A stretch of DNA of 64,000 bases from Dactylorhiza incarnata (lineage: Eukaryota; Streptophyta; Magnoliopsida; Asparagales; Orchidaceae): the NCBI GenBank assembly GCA_033032865.1, contig JAWHQI010000068.1, positions 4,836,001 through 4,900,000 on the forward strand, given 5' to 3'. The position numbers and the translations under genes were made by a program. Of the stretch, positions 41,907-51,571 are shown piece by piece; position 1 is the stretch's first letter, and each line of letters begins with the position of its first letter. Under the pieces are notes generated by a model. It saw only the letters and a program-made list of their open reading frames with translations. It was not told where the DNA came from and did not search any database.

Positions 41907-43201
41907 TGTTATCTGTCGAATCCATCTAAAGTCGACGCAAAAGATGAAGCTCAGAGTCAGGCAGATCAACACGACGTACACGTCGATAGGATATCGACGC
42001 AACATCGACTAGCAGAGCTCAGTCAGAGCACAAATGAAATCGAAGCAGCTCCTAGAAGAACTCGAAGCTACGTCGATAAGAGAAGAAATGAATTCGACGC
42101 TACGTCGAATACAGTCTGTAAAAGTATATCCTTTCAGCTGTCTTTCTGATCCTTCTTTCATGGCCCACATCCTTCAAGACCGTTCCCCAACGACTCAATA
42201 ATTTCCTGAAATAGAAAGGTGCATTAAAGAAGGACACAAAATGTTTCTTGGAACCATATTCCTTGTAGGTGGACGGGAAGAGAATTAAAGAGGAAAGAAA
42301 GAGAAAGTGATAACCAGATTACCTTATCAAGGCATATCAAAAAGGGAAAGGATTTTGAATTGGAAGAAGAAAGGATAAAAAGAGAAGGGAAGATAGAGGC
42401 AGACAAGGCATTAATCACTATCAGCCATCTCCTTTATTTTCTAGGGCATCCACTTCTTCTTCCTCTCTCAGGAACTCTAACACAGCAAACAAAAAGAGAA
42501 GAAGGCTCTGTTGTTCTTCATCAAATAGAACAGAGGATCTGAAAGCTGCTCTTCATCAAAATCTCATAGCAGCCAGATCACAATCTGAAGAAGAAGAAGA
42601 AAGGATCTGAAAATACAAAGCTTCTGCAAAACATCACTATCAAAAGCAGGGGCTAATCAAGAGCAGATCCTTTGGAACAACTCATAGGCTGATCTTCATA
42701 CAGCCTTCTTCAAGAATTATGAGAACAGAATTCCTTCAACCTTCTCCCTTCTTCTTTCTCATTCTGTAAAAGAGTTTTATTAATCCCTCTTCAAAGGATT
42801 CAGTGATTCAAGATCTCCTTATCAAAAGATCTGGTGGTTCAAGATCTCCTTATTAAAAGATTTGTGGTTCATGATCTCCTTGTCAAAAGATCATTGGTTC
42901 TAAGAGTCTCCTGATCAAAAGACTCACACACAGGTGGTGCATTCCTACCAGGTGGTAGAATAGAGGACTACCCACATTTTGGGGAACCTCTATAAAATTC
43001 ATTGTGTTTTTGCTATGATTTTCTGTGTTGTCCCAGTCTTTTATTCTGCACTTATTTCCTGCATTCTTTATTTTGCCTGGATTGTTAAGCATAACTCCTT
43101 AGAATAATTTATTGTTAATCACAGTTAGGATAGAAATATTTTAAAACTCTATTCATGCCCCCCCCCCTAGAGGAATCTCAGAGGCACACTGTGCACTTTC
43201 A
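41907..43201 (+). repeat. E7 5' LTR, 5'-truncated
   Basis: It is similar to E4 (20071-21353) over the shared part and ends CTATTCATGCCCCCCC...CACTTTCA before the primer site. It contains ACGTCGA/TCGACGC words at 41930-42110. Its start is lost at the E6 boundary. Confidence 0.85.
42790..42925 (+). repeat. Tandem repeats in E7 LTR
   Basis: Four units of about 31 bases built on GGTTCAAGATCTCCTTATCA and AAAGATC lie about 280-410 bases before the LTR end. Confidence 0.82.
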
Positions 43202-43215
43202 ATTGGTATCAGAGC
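43202..43215 (+). promoter_or_regulatory. E7 primer binding site
   Basis: ATTGGTATCAGAGC is an exact initiator-tRNA-Met primer site, one base after the LTR end. Confidence 0.9.
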
Positions 43216-43300
43216 TAGGTTGATAATTAAGAGGTTAACACCTTGATCAAAAAGACCTCCTACTCTTACTTCTTTTTTATAAACATATATTATAAAGAAA

Positions 43301-43397
43301 ATGAGCTTTAAGGATTATGCTTCAACAAGACCTGCAGTGTGTAACTTAAATAAGCTCACATTCTGGAAGGCCAGAATAAAACTTTACATGACTTCCA
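43301..43397 (+). pseudogene. gag: E7 gag, first 32 codons
   Basis: MSFKDYASTRPAVCNLNKLTFWKARIKLYMTSM is a Sirevirus gag start, comparable to FTYWKxRM in E9. It is interrupted by the E8 LTR at 43398, with TTCCA as the expected target duplication. Confidence 0.75.
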
Positions 43398-44515
43398 TGT
43401 TGGAGTTTCCATGGTGATCTGGAAGTGGTCAAATATCTAGTCTCACTGCCAACGCGATATGAGCCTATGGGGTCACACATAAGAGTGTATGGAGAAATTG
43501 GAGGAAGATTTGTTTTAACAAGTTTGGATAAAAATTTGTTCGACGAATTCAAAGCCTGTTAGTCGAACGGCTGTAATAGCACATTCGTCGAACGGCTATA
43601 ATAGCGCGTTCGACGAATGGTTATAATAGCGCGTTCGTCGAATGGCTATAATAGCACGTTCGTCGAACGGCTATAATAGCACGTTCGTCGAATGGCTATA
43701 ATAGCGCGTTCGGCGAACAGCTATTGTAGCCGGTTCGACGAACCGCTAATGCGTTCGACGAACGGCTATTATAGCCGGTTCGACGAACGGCTAATGCGTT
43801 CGACGAACGGCTATTGTAGCTAGTTCGACGAACGGCTAATGCGTTTGATGAATGACTATTGTAGACGGTTTGACGAACGGCTAATGCATTCGATGGACGG
43901 CTATTGTAGCCGGTTCGACGAACGGCTAATGCGTTCGACGAACGCTTGCCGATTCGTCGAACGCAGTTTCCGACTTCAGTTACATCGTGGGTGTGCGGAT
44001 ACCGTCTCTTTTACGCTGGGTATAAAAGAATATGATTCTCTTCCGACCCGAGTGCGACCTAATTTTGCGAGAGACAAATAGAGGCGGAAGTGTTCCGACT
44101 GAAATAATTTTTGACGGAAGAGTTCCGTTCCTCTCCCTCCGCTGCCGCCGCCTCCTCTCCCTGACGTCGGACCTAGCAGTCCGTGGGAGATATAAAGAGC
44201 AGTTCTTCTCCGACCTAGATCTTGTGCGATAAGAGACTAGGGTTCTCCAGCACTCGTGTGGATTTCCCGTAGAGGTGCTGATCTATTTCAGCGCTTGGAA
44301 CTCAGAAATCTGCCATTGGAGCATCTCAGTTAAGCTTAGACTTAACCTCCTTCATGTATAAATTTATGTATTGCATTGTGATGCTTTTATTCATTTCTTG
44401 AATCATGAAATCGCAAGATCCGAACTCTTTTTGGGTTGTTCTAGTTATCGTTTTATTCCGCTGCGCATATTAGATATGCTGTTATCATTTTGAATGATGC
44501 GTAGAAAACCCAACA
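43398..44515 (+). repeat. E8 5' LTR (1.1 kb)
   Basis: The ends TGTTGGAG and CCCAACA are inverted. A TATA box (TATAAAAG) lies at 44021-44028. A motif array fills 43535-43965, just upstream of the TATA box. Confidence 0.85.
43535..43965. repeat. GTTCGACGAACGGCTA array in E8 LTR
   Basis: About 18 units. In the first part units of 25 bases (motif, GGCTATAATAGC, AC) repeat. Later, 20-base units (motif, GGCTAATGC) alternate with 25-base units (GGCTATTGTAGCCG). The inner motif is the TTCGACGAA of E6 and E9. Confidence 0.93.
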
Positions 44516-44530
44516 GTGGTATAAGAGCTA
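44516..44530 (+). promoter_or_regulatory. E8 primer binding site
   Basis: GTGGTATAAGAGCTA resembles the tRNA-Met site with one change (A for C). Confidence 0.8.
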
Positions 44531-44545
44531 GGTTGATTTTTGAAA

Positions 44546-44745
44546 TGTGTTTTCAGAATTTTTCTGAAGTTTGTTTCGGAAATAATTTCAAAATAGTTTT
44601 CAGAAACTGTTTCAGAAAAATTGTTTCAGAAATATTTTCTGAAGTTGTTTACAGAACTATTTTTTCTGAAGTCATTTTCAGAAATTATTTTAGAAACTGT
44701 TTCAGAAATTGTGATTTAATTGTTTCAGAAGTTGTTTCTCCTTTG
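44546..44745 (+). repeat. TTTCAGAAATTGTTTCAGAA tandem repeats in E8 leader
   Basis: About 14 degenerate units of 13-16 bases follow the primer site, within the untranslated leader. Confidence 0.85.
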
Positions 44746-45545
44746 CAGTAACCGTCCCTCTAATTGGTTTGTGAAACCAAATGTCTTAGATTTTGAATCT
44801 AACATTGAGAGACTAGCTTGTCTACTGCATAAGTGGAGTTGTTTGTGCCTGTGTTAAATGCATGTAAATCTGGATATTTAGAAATGTTCTAAATGCTCAG
44901 ATTTAGCCCATTTTATCAAAGCGTTGATAATTTTATTTTGTGCACATCTGGGATGTATATGGACTGTGAATGTTGTAATTATGTGAATGTGCACTTTGAT
45001 TAATCGTTAATAAATTTTATATAAAATCCCTTATCCAATATTAAGTATACGGATGCTTTCCGATGGATGACACTCTTCCTGCCTCGATCGATGAAATGTG
45101 GGCTTGCCAAAGCAAGGTGCATTAATCTATCTTGGTAAGGGTGCGAGCGGATAATTGTGATATCCCACTGTCGACATCGGGTCCAACTTAACTAGGTGAC
45201 CTCAAAAGTTGAGTGCCTAGAAGCATTGGGTTGGCATGCACCATATCATGGATGCGAATAAAGAGTTATTCACCAACCATACAAGAGTTGTATAGTGATG
45301 CAATTGGCAAGTGTTGCCTACCTAAATAACCGCATTATGAGAGGAACGCCAAAGCGGACTCATTGTGTTGGTGAAATACGGATCTTGTCCACTAAGAGAG
45401 TAGCTCGCATAAACTCTCCGAATTGATATTAAGGGTTATCAATTTGAATAAAATAGTGGGAGTGTTTAATTAAAGTCCTTATTAAATAAAAGTTGTTTTT
45501 GAAACATAGTACTAAAATGTTTTTGCAAATTCATTGTAGAAATTC
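44746..45545 (+). other. E8 untranslated leader
   Basis: About 800 bases without a conserved ORF, up to the gag start. Long leaders that could fold and carry packaging signals are common here; I see no specific site. Confidence 0.55.
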
Positions 45546-46817
45546 ATGGCAACTACATCGCACTCCACGTTGTCCCTGAGAGCTATCCTTGAGAAGGACA
45601 AGCTCAATGGGACGAACTTCCTTGATTGGTATAGAAACTTGAGAATTGTTCTCAAGCGAGAGCGTAAGCTCTATATCTTGGAAGAGGATCCCCCACCAGA
45701 GCCGACCGGGAACACGTCCCGTGCCGAAAAGGATGCTTATAAGAAGTATCAGGATGAATCCCTTGACGTCGAATGCCTCATGCTCGCTACCATAACCTCT
45801 GAGCTTCAGAAGCAACACGAGACCATGTGTGGCTTTGAGATTATCGAGCACCTGAAGAAAATGTTTCAAGGGCAGGCTCGGCAAGAGAGGTTCGACATCA
45901 CTAAGGCTTTATTTCAATGTAAAATGGGAGCAAGAGACCCAGTGGGAACTCATGTACTTAAAATTATTGGGTACATTGAGAACCTTCAGAGACTGGGGTT
46001 TCCTTTATGCCAAGAGTTGGCTACTGATCTGATCCTGCAATCGTTGCCGGACAGTTACGAGCATTTTGTCTTGAACTATAACATGAATGAGATAGATAAG
46101 ACATTGCCCGAGCTCTTAGGCATGTTAAGAACTCCCGAGAACAACATGAAGAAGACCAAGCCTACTAGCCCCATACTGATGGTGCATAAAAGCAAGGGCA
46201 AGGCCAAGGGATTCAAGAAGTCTAAGGTGGGACCTAAGACTAGCCTGGATCCCAAGTCTTCAACACTGAAAAAGAAGGGATTAGCTAAAGAAGGAAATTG
46301 CCACCATTACGGTATGGCAGGGCATTGGAGGAGGAACTATCCCCTCTACATCGAGGATCTGAAGAAGAAGGGAAGTGTGACTTCCACTTCAGGTATTTAT
46401 GTTATAGAAATTAACCTGTCTGCTCCTTCATCTTGGGTATTGGATACCGGATGTGGTTCTCACATTTGTACGAATGTGCAGAAACTAACAAGGAGAAGAC
46501 TGCTGGGTAAAGGAGAGGTGAACCTGCGCGTTGGAAATGGAGCAAGAGTTGCTGCCATTGCCATAGGATTGTATCATCTTTCCTTGCCCACTGGGCTTAT
46601 TATTGAACTTGATAATTGTTATTTTGTTCCCGCTATAACCAAAAACATCATTTCTATTTCATGTTTGGACATGATTGGTTTTACTTTTGTTATTAAGAAC
46701 AATTATTGTTCTATCTACAAGAATGATGTTTGTTATGGCGTTGCTCAAATGTTTAATGGTTTGTATGTTTTGAACATAAATTATCCAATCTATAACATAG
46801 AAAATGCAAACGACTAA
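45546..46817 (+). CDS. gag-pol: E8 gag and aspartic protease
   Basis: One open frame of 423 residues. Residues 1-200 are copia gag (NFLDWYRNLRIVL, MLATITSELQKQH, LILQSLPDSYEHFVLNYNM). The zinc knuckle near residue 252 is damaged: CHHYGMAGHWRRNYP has Tyr for the second and last Cys. The protease follows near residue 295 (WVLDTGCGSHIC, with the DTG form of the active site), ending FNGLYVLN. ATG 45546 fits the gag start. A TAA ends the frame before the GAG-pre-integrase region, which continues in the same frame. Confidence 0.9.
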   Translation: MATTSHSTLSLRAILEKDKLNGTNFLDWYRNLRIVLKRERKLYILEEDPPPEPTGNTSRAEKDAYKKYQDESLDVECLMLATITSELQKQHETMCGFEIIEHLKKMFQGQARQERFDITKALFQCKMGARDPVGTHVLKIIGYIENLQRLGFPLCQELATDLILQSLPDSYEHFVLNYNMNEIDKTLPELLGMLRTPENNMKKTKPTSPILMVHKSKGKAKGFKKSKVGPKTSLDPKSSTLKKKGLAKEGNCHHYGMAGHWRRNYPLYIEDLKKKGSVTSTSGIYVIEINLSAPSSWVLDTGCGSHICTNVQKLTRRRLLGKGEVNLRVGNGARVAAIAIGLYHLSLPTGLIIELDNCYFVPAITKNIISISCLDMIGFTFVIKNNYCSIYKNDVCYGVAQMFNGLYVLNINYPIYNIENAND

Positions 46818-47332
46818 AAACTAATGACTCTAATCCAACATATCTCTGGCTCTGTCGTCTAGGCCATATAAATGAGAAACACATATCCAAGCTCCATAAA
46901 GATGGATTATTGGACTCATTTGATTATGAATCATTTGAGAGATGCGAGTCATGTTTATTAGGCAAGATGACAAAGGGCCCTTTCACTAGTTGTAGTGAGA
47001 GGGCTAATGATCTTTTGGGTATCATACATAGTTATGTATGCAGACCCATGAGTTCTATGGCTAGAGGTGGGCACTACTACTTCGTTACATTCACTGATGA
47101 TTTCAGTAGATACGGATACGTGTTTCTTATGAAGAACAAATCTGAAACCTTTGAAAAGTTCAAAGTGTTTAAAAATGAAGTAGAGAACCAACTGGGAAAA
47201 AGGATAAAAGCACTCCGATCTGATCGAGGTGGCGAATATCTGAGTCATGAGTTTCGTGATCATCTGAGAGAATGTGGTATTGTATCACATCTCACTCCGC
47301 CCGAAACACCACAACATAATAGTTGTAGCTAG
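46818..47332 (+). CDS. pol: E8 pol: GAG-pre-integrase and truncated integrase
   Basis: After the stop, WLCRLGHINEKHI and CESCLLGKMTKGPF form the HHCC site. The core has FTDDFSRYGYVF and ALRSDRGGEYLSHEF. The frame then jumps from TPPETPQHN to a stop: the catalytic Glu and some 300 residues are deleted at about 47315. Confidence 0.88.
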
Positions 47333-48440
47333 AGAGCCTGCTCAAGAAACACAAGTTTGGCGTAGATCTGATAGACCAAGATTTGAGCCTGAGAGATATG
47401 GATTTCTCGTGTGTCAAATAGGTAATGTGTTGCTCATGGATCATGATGATGTGCCTGCAACCTATCATGAGGCTATGTGTGGACCTGACTCCGAGAAGTG
47501 GCTTGAAGCCATGAAATCTGAAATGGACTCCATGTATGTAAACCAAGTTTGGGACTTTGTGGAACCACATGAAGGAGTACGACCAATAGGGTGCAAGTGG
47601 GTCTTCAAGAAGAAGACCGACATGGATGGGAATGTACAGACATTCAAAGGCCGGTTGGTGGCTAAAGGTTTCAGGAAAATCCATGGTGTTGACTATGATG
47701 AAACTTTTTCCCCTGTACCCATGGTCAAGTCCATTAGAATTCTACTTGATATTGCTGCGTATTATGACTATGAGATCTGGCAAATGGATGTCAAAACGGC
47801 TTTCCTTAATGGAAACATCCTTGAGGAAGTGTACATGACACAACCCGAGGGTTTTGAATCTCCAAGTGAAGACACTAAAATATGCAAGTTGAATCGATCC
47901 ATTTATGGATTGAAACAAGCTTCTCGAAGTTGGAATCTTTGTTTTGATGAGAAAATCAAAGAGTTTGGTTTTATCAAGAACGAGGATGAACCTTGTGTTT
48001 ATAAGAGGACTAGTGGGAGCATTGTCGTTTTCCCGATATTGTATATGGATGACATATTATTGATCGGAAATGACATTCTAACCCTGCAAGCTGTTAAGAA
48101 CAGGCTAGGGGGCTGCTTTTCTATGAAGGACTTAGGAGAGGCGACTTACATACTTGGTATTAAGATCTATAGAGATAGATCGAAGAAGTTGCTGGGTTTG
48201 ACCCAGAGTACATACATTGACAAGGTGTTGAAATGGTTCAACATGCTTGAGTCCAAGAAAGGATTCTTAACCATGTCACATGGTGTGAGTCTCTCTAAGG
48301 ACCAGTGTCCTAAGTCTTTGGAAGATAAGGACCGCATGAAGTTGATTCCATATGCTTCGACAATTGGATCAATCATGTATGCAATGTTGGGTACTCAACC
48401 CGATGTCTCTTATGCTTTAAGCAAGACGAGCAGGTATTAG
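47318..48440 (+). CDS. pol: E8 pol: integrase linker end and reverse transcriptase
   Basis: The frame begins just after the deletion point (AREPAQETQVWRRSDRPRFEP). RT blocks: GCKWVFKKKTDMDGNVQTFKGRLVAKGF, VDYDETFSPVPMVKSIRILL, QMDVKTAFLNGN, SIYGLKQASRSWN, catalytic box YMDDILLIGND, MKDLGEATYILGIKI. Both active-site Asp residues are present. It ends at a stop (TSRY*). Confidence 0.92.
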
Positions 48441-48669
48441 TCTGATCCTGGTGATGGTCACTGGATAGCCATCAAAAATATCCTGAAGTACTTGAGAAGG
48501 ACTAAGGATTTATTTTTGGTGTATGGTGGAGAGGAAGAGTTCAGTGTAAATGGTTACACGGATGCGAGCTTCAAAACTGATAGGGATTATTCAAAGTCCC
48601 AATCAGGCTTTGAATTTTGCTTTAATGGAGGAGTTGTAAGCTGGAAGAGTTCCAAGCAGGAGACAGTTG
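48441..48669 (+). pseudogene. pol: E8 pol: RNase H start, interrupted by E9
   Basis: ILKYLRRTKDLFLVYGG and VNGYTDASFKTDRDYSKSQSGFEF and VSWKSSKQETVV are the first RNase H blocks. The domain is cut after KQETV by the LTR of E9 at 48670 (expected target duplication AGTTG). Confidence 0.88.
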
Positions 48670-48865
48670 TGTTGGACATGTGTGTCACATCCCTTTGTTT
48701 GAGAATAACAAATCCCAAATTGTATTTGACCTTGCTTGTCGTGTATTTATAGTGTGCAGGAACTATAGGTGTAATACTCCAAAGGTAGAAAGAAGCTGAA
48801 TTCAAGCATCTGGAAGAATGCACTACTGCCAACTTTAGAGCTACCACCAGGCGCTAGCTCAAGTT

Positions 48866-49005
48866 CCGTTCGACGAATTTGTCTGCGTTCGATGAAAATT
48901 TTGTTCGATAAAAATTCTGTTCGACGAATTTGCCTGCGTTTGACGAAAATTTTGTTCGACGAAAATTCCGTTCGACAAAATCATTCTGTTCGACGAAAGT
49001 CCGCT
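48866..49005. repeat. TTCGACGAA array in E9 LTR
   Basis: Eight units of GTTCGACGAAAATTYT or GTTCGACGAATTTGTC, 17-19 bases apart, in the U3 part of the LTR. Confidence 0.9.
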
Positions 49006-49429
49006 CCACACGAACGCTACTGCCAGTGCTAGCGCTACCGCCTGGCACTATCTCAAGTTCATGCACAACGCCACGCCGCCGACGGTTTCGCAACTGCTCC
49101 ATACGAACCCTACCGCAGGCGCTAGGAGCTACCGCAGGCGCTATCTTCAAGTTCTATAAAATGATGGGCTCTCTCTCGTTTTGAGAGAGGGCTTCCAGAG
49201 AGATTACTTGTGCCTTATTTTCAGAGCTGCTACTCTGCCGAAAGTTCATCTCCCACTCAAAGCCAAAGTGGATTTCTGGAGAAGGAAGCCACCACGCTGC
49301 ATCCGAAGAACGATCGCTTCAACCTCGCTTATGCTACAGCGATCCTTCATCCTCATCTTCAGAGATCTCATATAGGGAGTTTTATTTTTGTTATCTTTAT
49401 TTTCATTCCATATATTTGTGTAACCGTTT

Positions 49430-49615
49430 GGAGAATTCGTCTTGTGTTGGCGACTAGGTCTGGGTAGGACTTAGGGAGAAATTCGTCTTGTGTTGGCGAC
49501 TAGTTCTAGGTGATTATATCTAGGGGGCTCGAGGCCATATCCGGGGAAGAATTGGCTAGAGCAGCATGAGGCCTTATTCAGGGAAGGATAGGCTAAAGCC
49601 AACCGGTTTGTGGGA
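49430..49615 (+). repeat. Two pairs of direct repeats in E9 LTR
   Basis: ATTCGTCTTGTGTTGGCGAC occurs twice, 49 bases apart. GAGGCCATATCCGGGGAAGA and GAGGCCTTATTCAGGGAAGG form a second, diverged pair. They lie 300-490 bases from the LTR end. The reverse of both is visible in the E10 LTR. Confidence 0.8.
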
Positions 49616-49919
49616 TACAAGTCGGTATAGAAAAGGAAAAGATATTTACATTTGTACGCCTCCGATATCTAGCGATATGGAAATCAAATTTATGTAAACA
49701 CTTTTTTCATATAATATAATCATGTCTCTTTTGTGTTTACTTGATTTCTGTCATATGGCATAATTTATAGAATTGCAAATTACATTTGTTTCCTCCTTTA
49801 AGATAAATTGTTATTTTGTTCTAATTTTCTCTAAACAATTTAGTAAAAATTTATAAAGAATTTTATTCCCTTATTCACCCCCCCCCCCCCCCTCTCTAAG
49901 GGCGCCGTAAGATCCAACA

Positions 49920-49934
49920 AGTGGTATCAGAGCT
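49920..49934 (+). promoter_or_regulatory. E9 primer binding site
   Basis: AGTGGTATCAGAGCT is an exact initiator-tRNA-Met site after the LTR. Confidence 0.92.
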
Positions 49935-49967
49935 AGGTTATTCCAAACGGTTTAAAAACCAGGAATA

Positions 49968-50921
49968 ATGGCGTCTTATGATCTCGCTTTTTCTGAGGGT
50001 CAGGGAATTAGTAGACCTCCACTCTTTACCGGGTCAGATTATAATTATTGGAAAAATAGGATGCGTTGTTTTCTTATGACCCTAGATATTGAGGTATGGA
50101 ATATGGTCGAAGAGGAGTACTCTCCTCCTACATGTGTAGTTGGAGAGATAACTTTAGAATAACCAAAAGATAAATGGGATGATAGGGATAAGCTAAAATG
50201 CAAAAACAACACCAAGGCCATGAATGCATTATTTTGTGCGTTAGATCGAAATGAATTTAATAGAATTTCTGCATTTACTACTGCTTATGAAATTTGGAAT
50301 CATTTGGAAGTTACTGATGAAGGTACATCGCAGGTTAAAGATTCAAAGCTTTTCCAACTTGAGTCGGAATATGAAAAATTCCAGATGGATGAAAGTGAAG
50401 ATGTTGATGCCATGTACACGCGCTTCTCCAAGATCGTCAATGCCTCCAAAGCACTTGGAAAGACCTTCTCCAATGGCGACTTGGTCCGAAAGATCCTTCG
50501 TTCCCTTCCACCAAAATTCAACCCGAAGGTGACGGCCATTTCAGAATCGCACAATCTAAGGATGCTCCAAGTTGAGAGCCTCATTGGGAATCTCAAAACC
50601 CATGAGGTAGAACTCAAAATCCAACATGATGAATACAACAAGGAGCCAAAGAAGAAGGCTTTTGCATTAAAATCAAAGAAGGAGTGCCAAGAGGATGAGG
50701 ATGAAGATGAAGAAAGCCTTTCGGTGAAGAACTTCCGAAAGTTCATGCGAAATCCGGAAAGGAGAAACACTTTCCGGAAATTTATCCAAAAGGATGCAAG
50801 ATGGAAAAGTCATCCTCAAAGAAGGAAAAGGAGAGTGACGATGAAGAAGAAAGACCTCCACCGTAGTGCTTTCATTGTAGGAAGACCGAGCACATTCGGA
50901 GCCAGTGCCCAAAGTTCTTGA
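49968..50921 (+). CDS. gag: E9 gag N-terminal region
   Basis: The gag starts at ATG 49968 (MASYDLAFSEGQGISRPPLFTGSDYNYWKNRMRCFL...), stops at TAA 50160-50162, and continues in the same frame from about 50163. Blocks: ALDRNEFNRISAFTTAYEIWNHLEVTDEGTSQVKDSK, MYTRFSKIVNASKALGKTFSNGDLVRKILRSLPPKF. Past about residue 260 the frame shifts: the zinc knuckle CFHCRKTEHIRSQC is encoded in another frame near 50868-50910. Confidence 0.88.
50868..50910 (+). other. E9 gag zinc knuckle (CCHC)
   Basis: CFHCRKTEHIRSQC fits CX2CX4HX4C. It is in frame with the following segment, and preceded by a TAG. Confidence 0.82.
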
Positions 50922-51571
50922 AGGAGAAGAAAGAAAAGCGGCACAAAGGGAAGGAGAAGAAGAAAATGCTAAAAGCTAGAACATGGGATGAATCCTCCTC
51001 CTCCTCCTCCGAAGAATCAAGCGGGTCTTCATCAAGCGAAGATGAGGAAGCAAACATGTGCCTCATGGGACATGGAAACGACGGCGACGACACCCGTCTT
51101 CTTAGTGACACTGAGGTAACTCCTCCCACTTATGATGAACTCTTTAATGAATTCCTTGAAACTTGCAAAGCTTTTGATAAAAATATGAAAGATAGTATTT
51201 TATTGAATCGTGAAAATGAATCTCTTATTAAAGAAAATCAAAAGCATTCCAAAAAGGTAATTGTTTTAGAAAAGAGAATGGTTTCTTGCCAAGAATGTGA
51301 TCACTCCACTAAATTGGCAAAAGATATTGAAGAGCCACTTTCTAAAGCCCTCTCTCATGCCAAAACTCTTACAAAAGAGAAGGGGGAATTAGAAAGGAAA
51401 TTAGAAGCCTCTCTTTTGCAAATCAAAAATAATAAAAAAGGTTTTGAAAATAGGTGTGTCATGCTTGTGAAAGAAAATTCTTCACTTAAAGCACAAGTTC
51501 ATGATCTCACCATGGCCATTAAAAAATTTGGAATAGGCCAAAAATCACTGGAAATGATTTTAGGTAACTAG
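50918..51571 (+). CDS. gag: E9 gag C-terminal region: acidic and coiled-coil part
   Basis: After the knuckle comes a lysine-rich stretch, then a Ser/Glu tract (ESSSSSSEESSGSSSSEDEE), TYDELFNEFLETCKAFDKNMKD, and long heptad-like helices (LERKLEASLLQIKNNKKGF). The nominal start is the first ATG in the frame, not a real start. This is the same layout as E2 and E3 gag. Confidence 0.8.
   Translation: MKEKKEKRHKGKEKKKMLKARTWDESSSSSSEESSGSSSSEDEEANMCLMGHGNDGDDTRLLSDTEVTPPTYDELFNEFLETCKAFDKNMKDSILLNRENESLIKENQKHSKKVIVLEKRMVSCQECDHSTKLAKDIEEPLSKALSHAKTLTKEKGELERKLEASLLQIKNNKKGFENRCVMLVKENSSLKAQVHDLTMAIKKFGIGQKSLEMILGN

Larger units (their letters stand above)
41907..43397 (+). mobile_element. E7: Sirevirus-like copia element, LTR and gag start only
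   Basis: A 5'-truncated LTR, a perfect primer site and the first codons of gag are present, then the E8 LTR interrupts. The rest should lie right of the window, beyond E8, E9 and E10. Confidence 0.82.
43398..48669 (+). mobile_element. E8: Ty1/copia element inserted in E7
   Basis: A complete 5' LTR, primer site, 1-kb leader, gag-protease ORF, truncated integrase, RT and the start of RNase H are in order. E9 interrupts at 48670. The gag type (LEKDKLNGTNFLDWYRNLRIVLK) differs from the Sirevirus gag, so it belongs to another copia lineage that I do not name. Confidence 0.88.
48670..49919 (+). repeat. E9 5' LTR (1.25 kb)
   Basis: The ends TGTTGGA and TCCAACA are inverted 7-mers. A TATA box (TATAAAAT) lies at 49155-49162. 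The C-run at 49877-49892 is the longest in the window. GCTACCGCAGGCGCTA-type words lie at 48838-49145. Confidence 0.9.

Noticed and set aside
20071..43201. E4 and E7 as the two LTRs of one large element spanning E5 and E6
   Set aside because: The E7 LTR is followed by a primer site and gag start, so it is a 5' LTR; E4 is also in 5' orientation and no internal region lies between them that fits. They are separate copies of one family.
43411..43552. Short open stretch in E8 LTR encoding a protein-like sequence (VKYLVSLPTRYEP...)
   Set aside because: It lies inside the LTR just after its TGTTGG start, is only about 47 codons long, and no family is recognised.
43535..43965. CRISPR-like array
   Set aside because: Spacers are not unique (only two recurring spacer types), units vary in length, and the array lies in an LTR of a plant retrotransposon with no cas genes.
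49877..49892. Long C-run at the E9 LTR end as an assembly error
   Set aside because: A C-run at this place occurs in all Sirevirus-type LTRs of the window (E1, E2, E3, E7, E9, E10). Its exact length may be wrong, but the feature is real.
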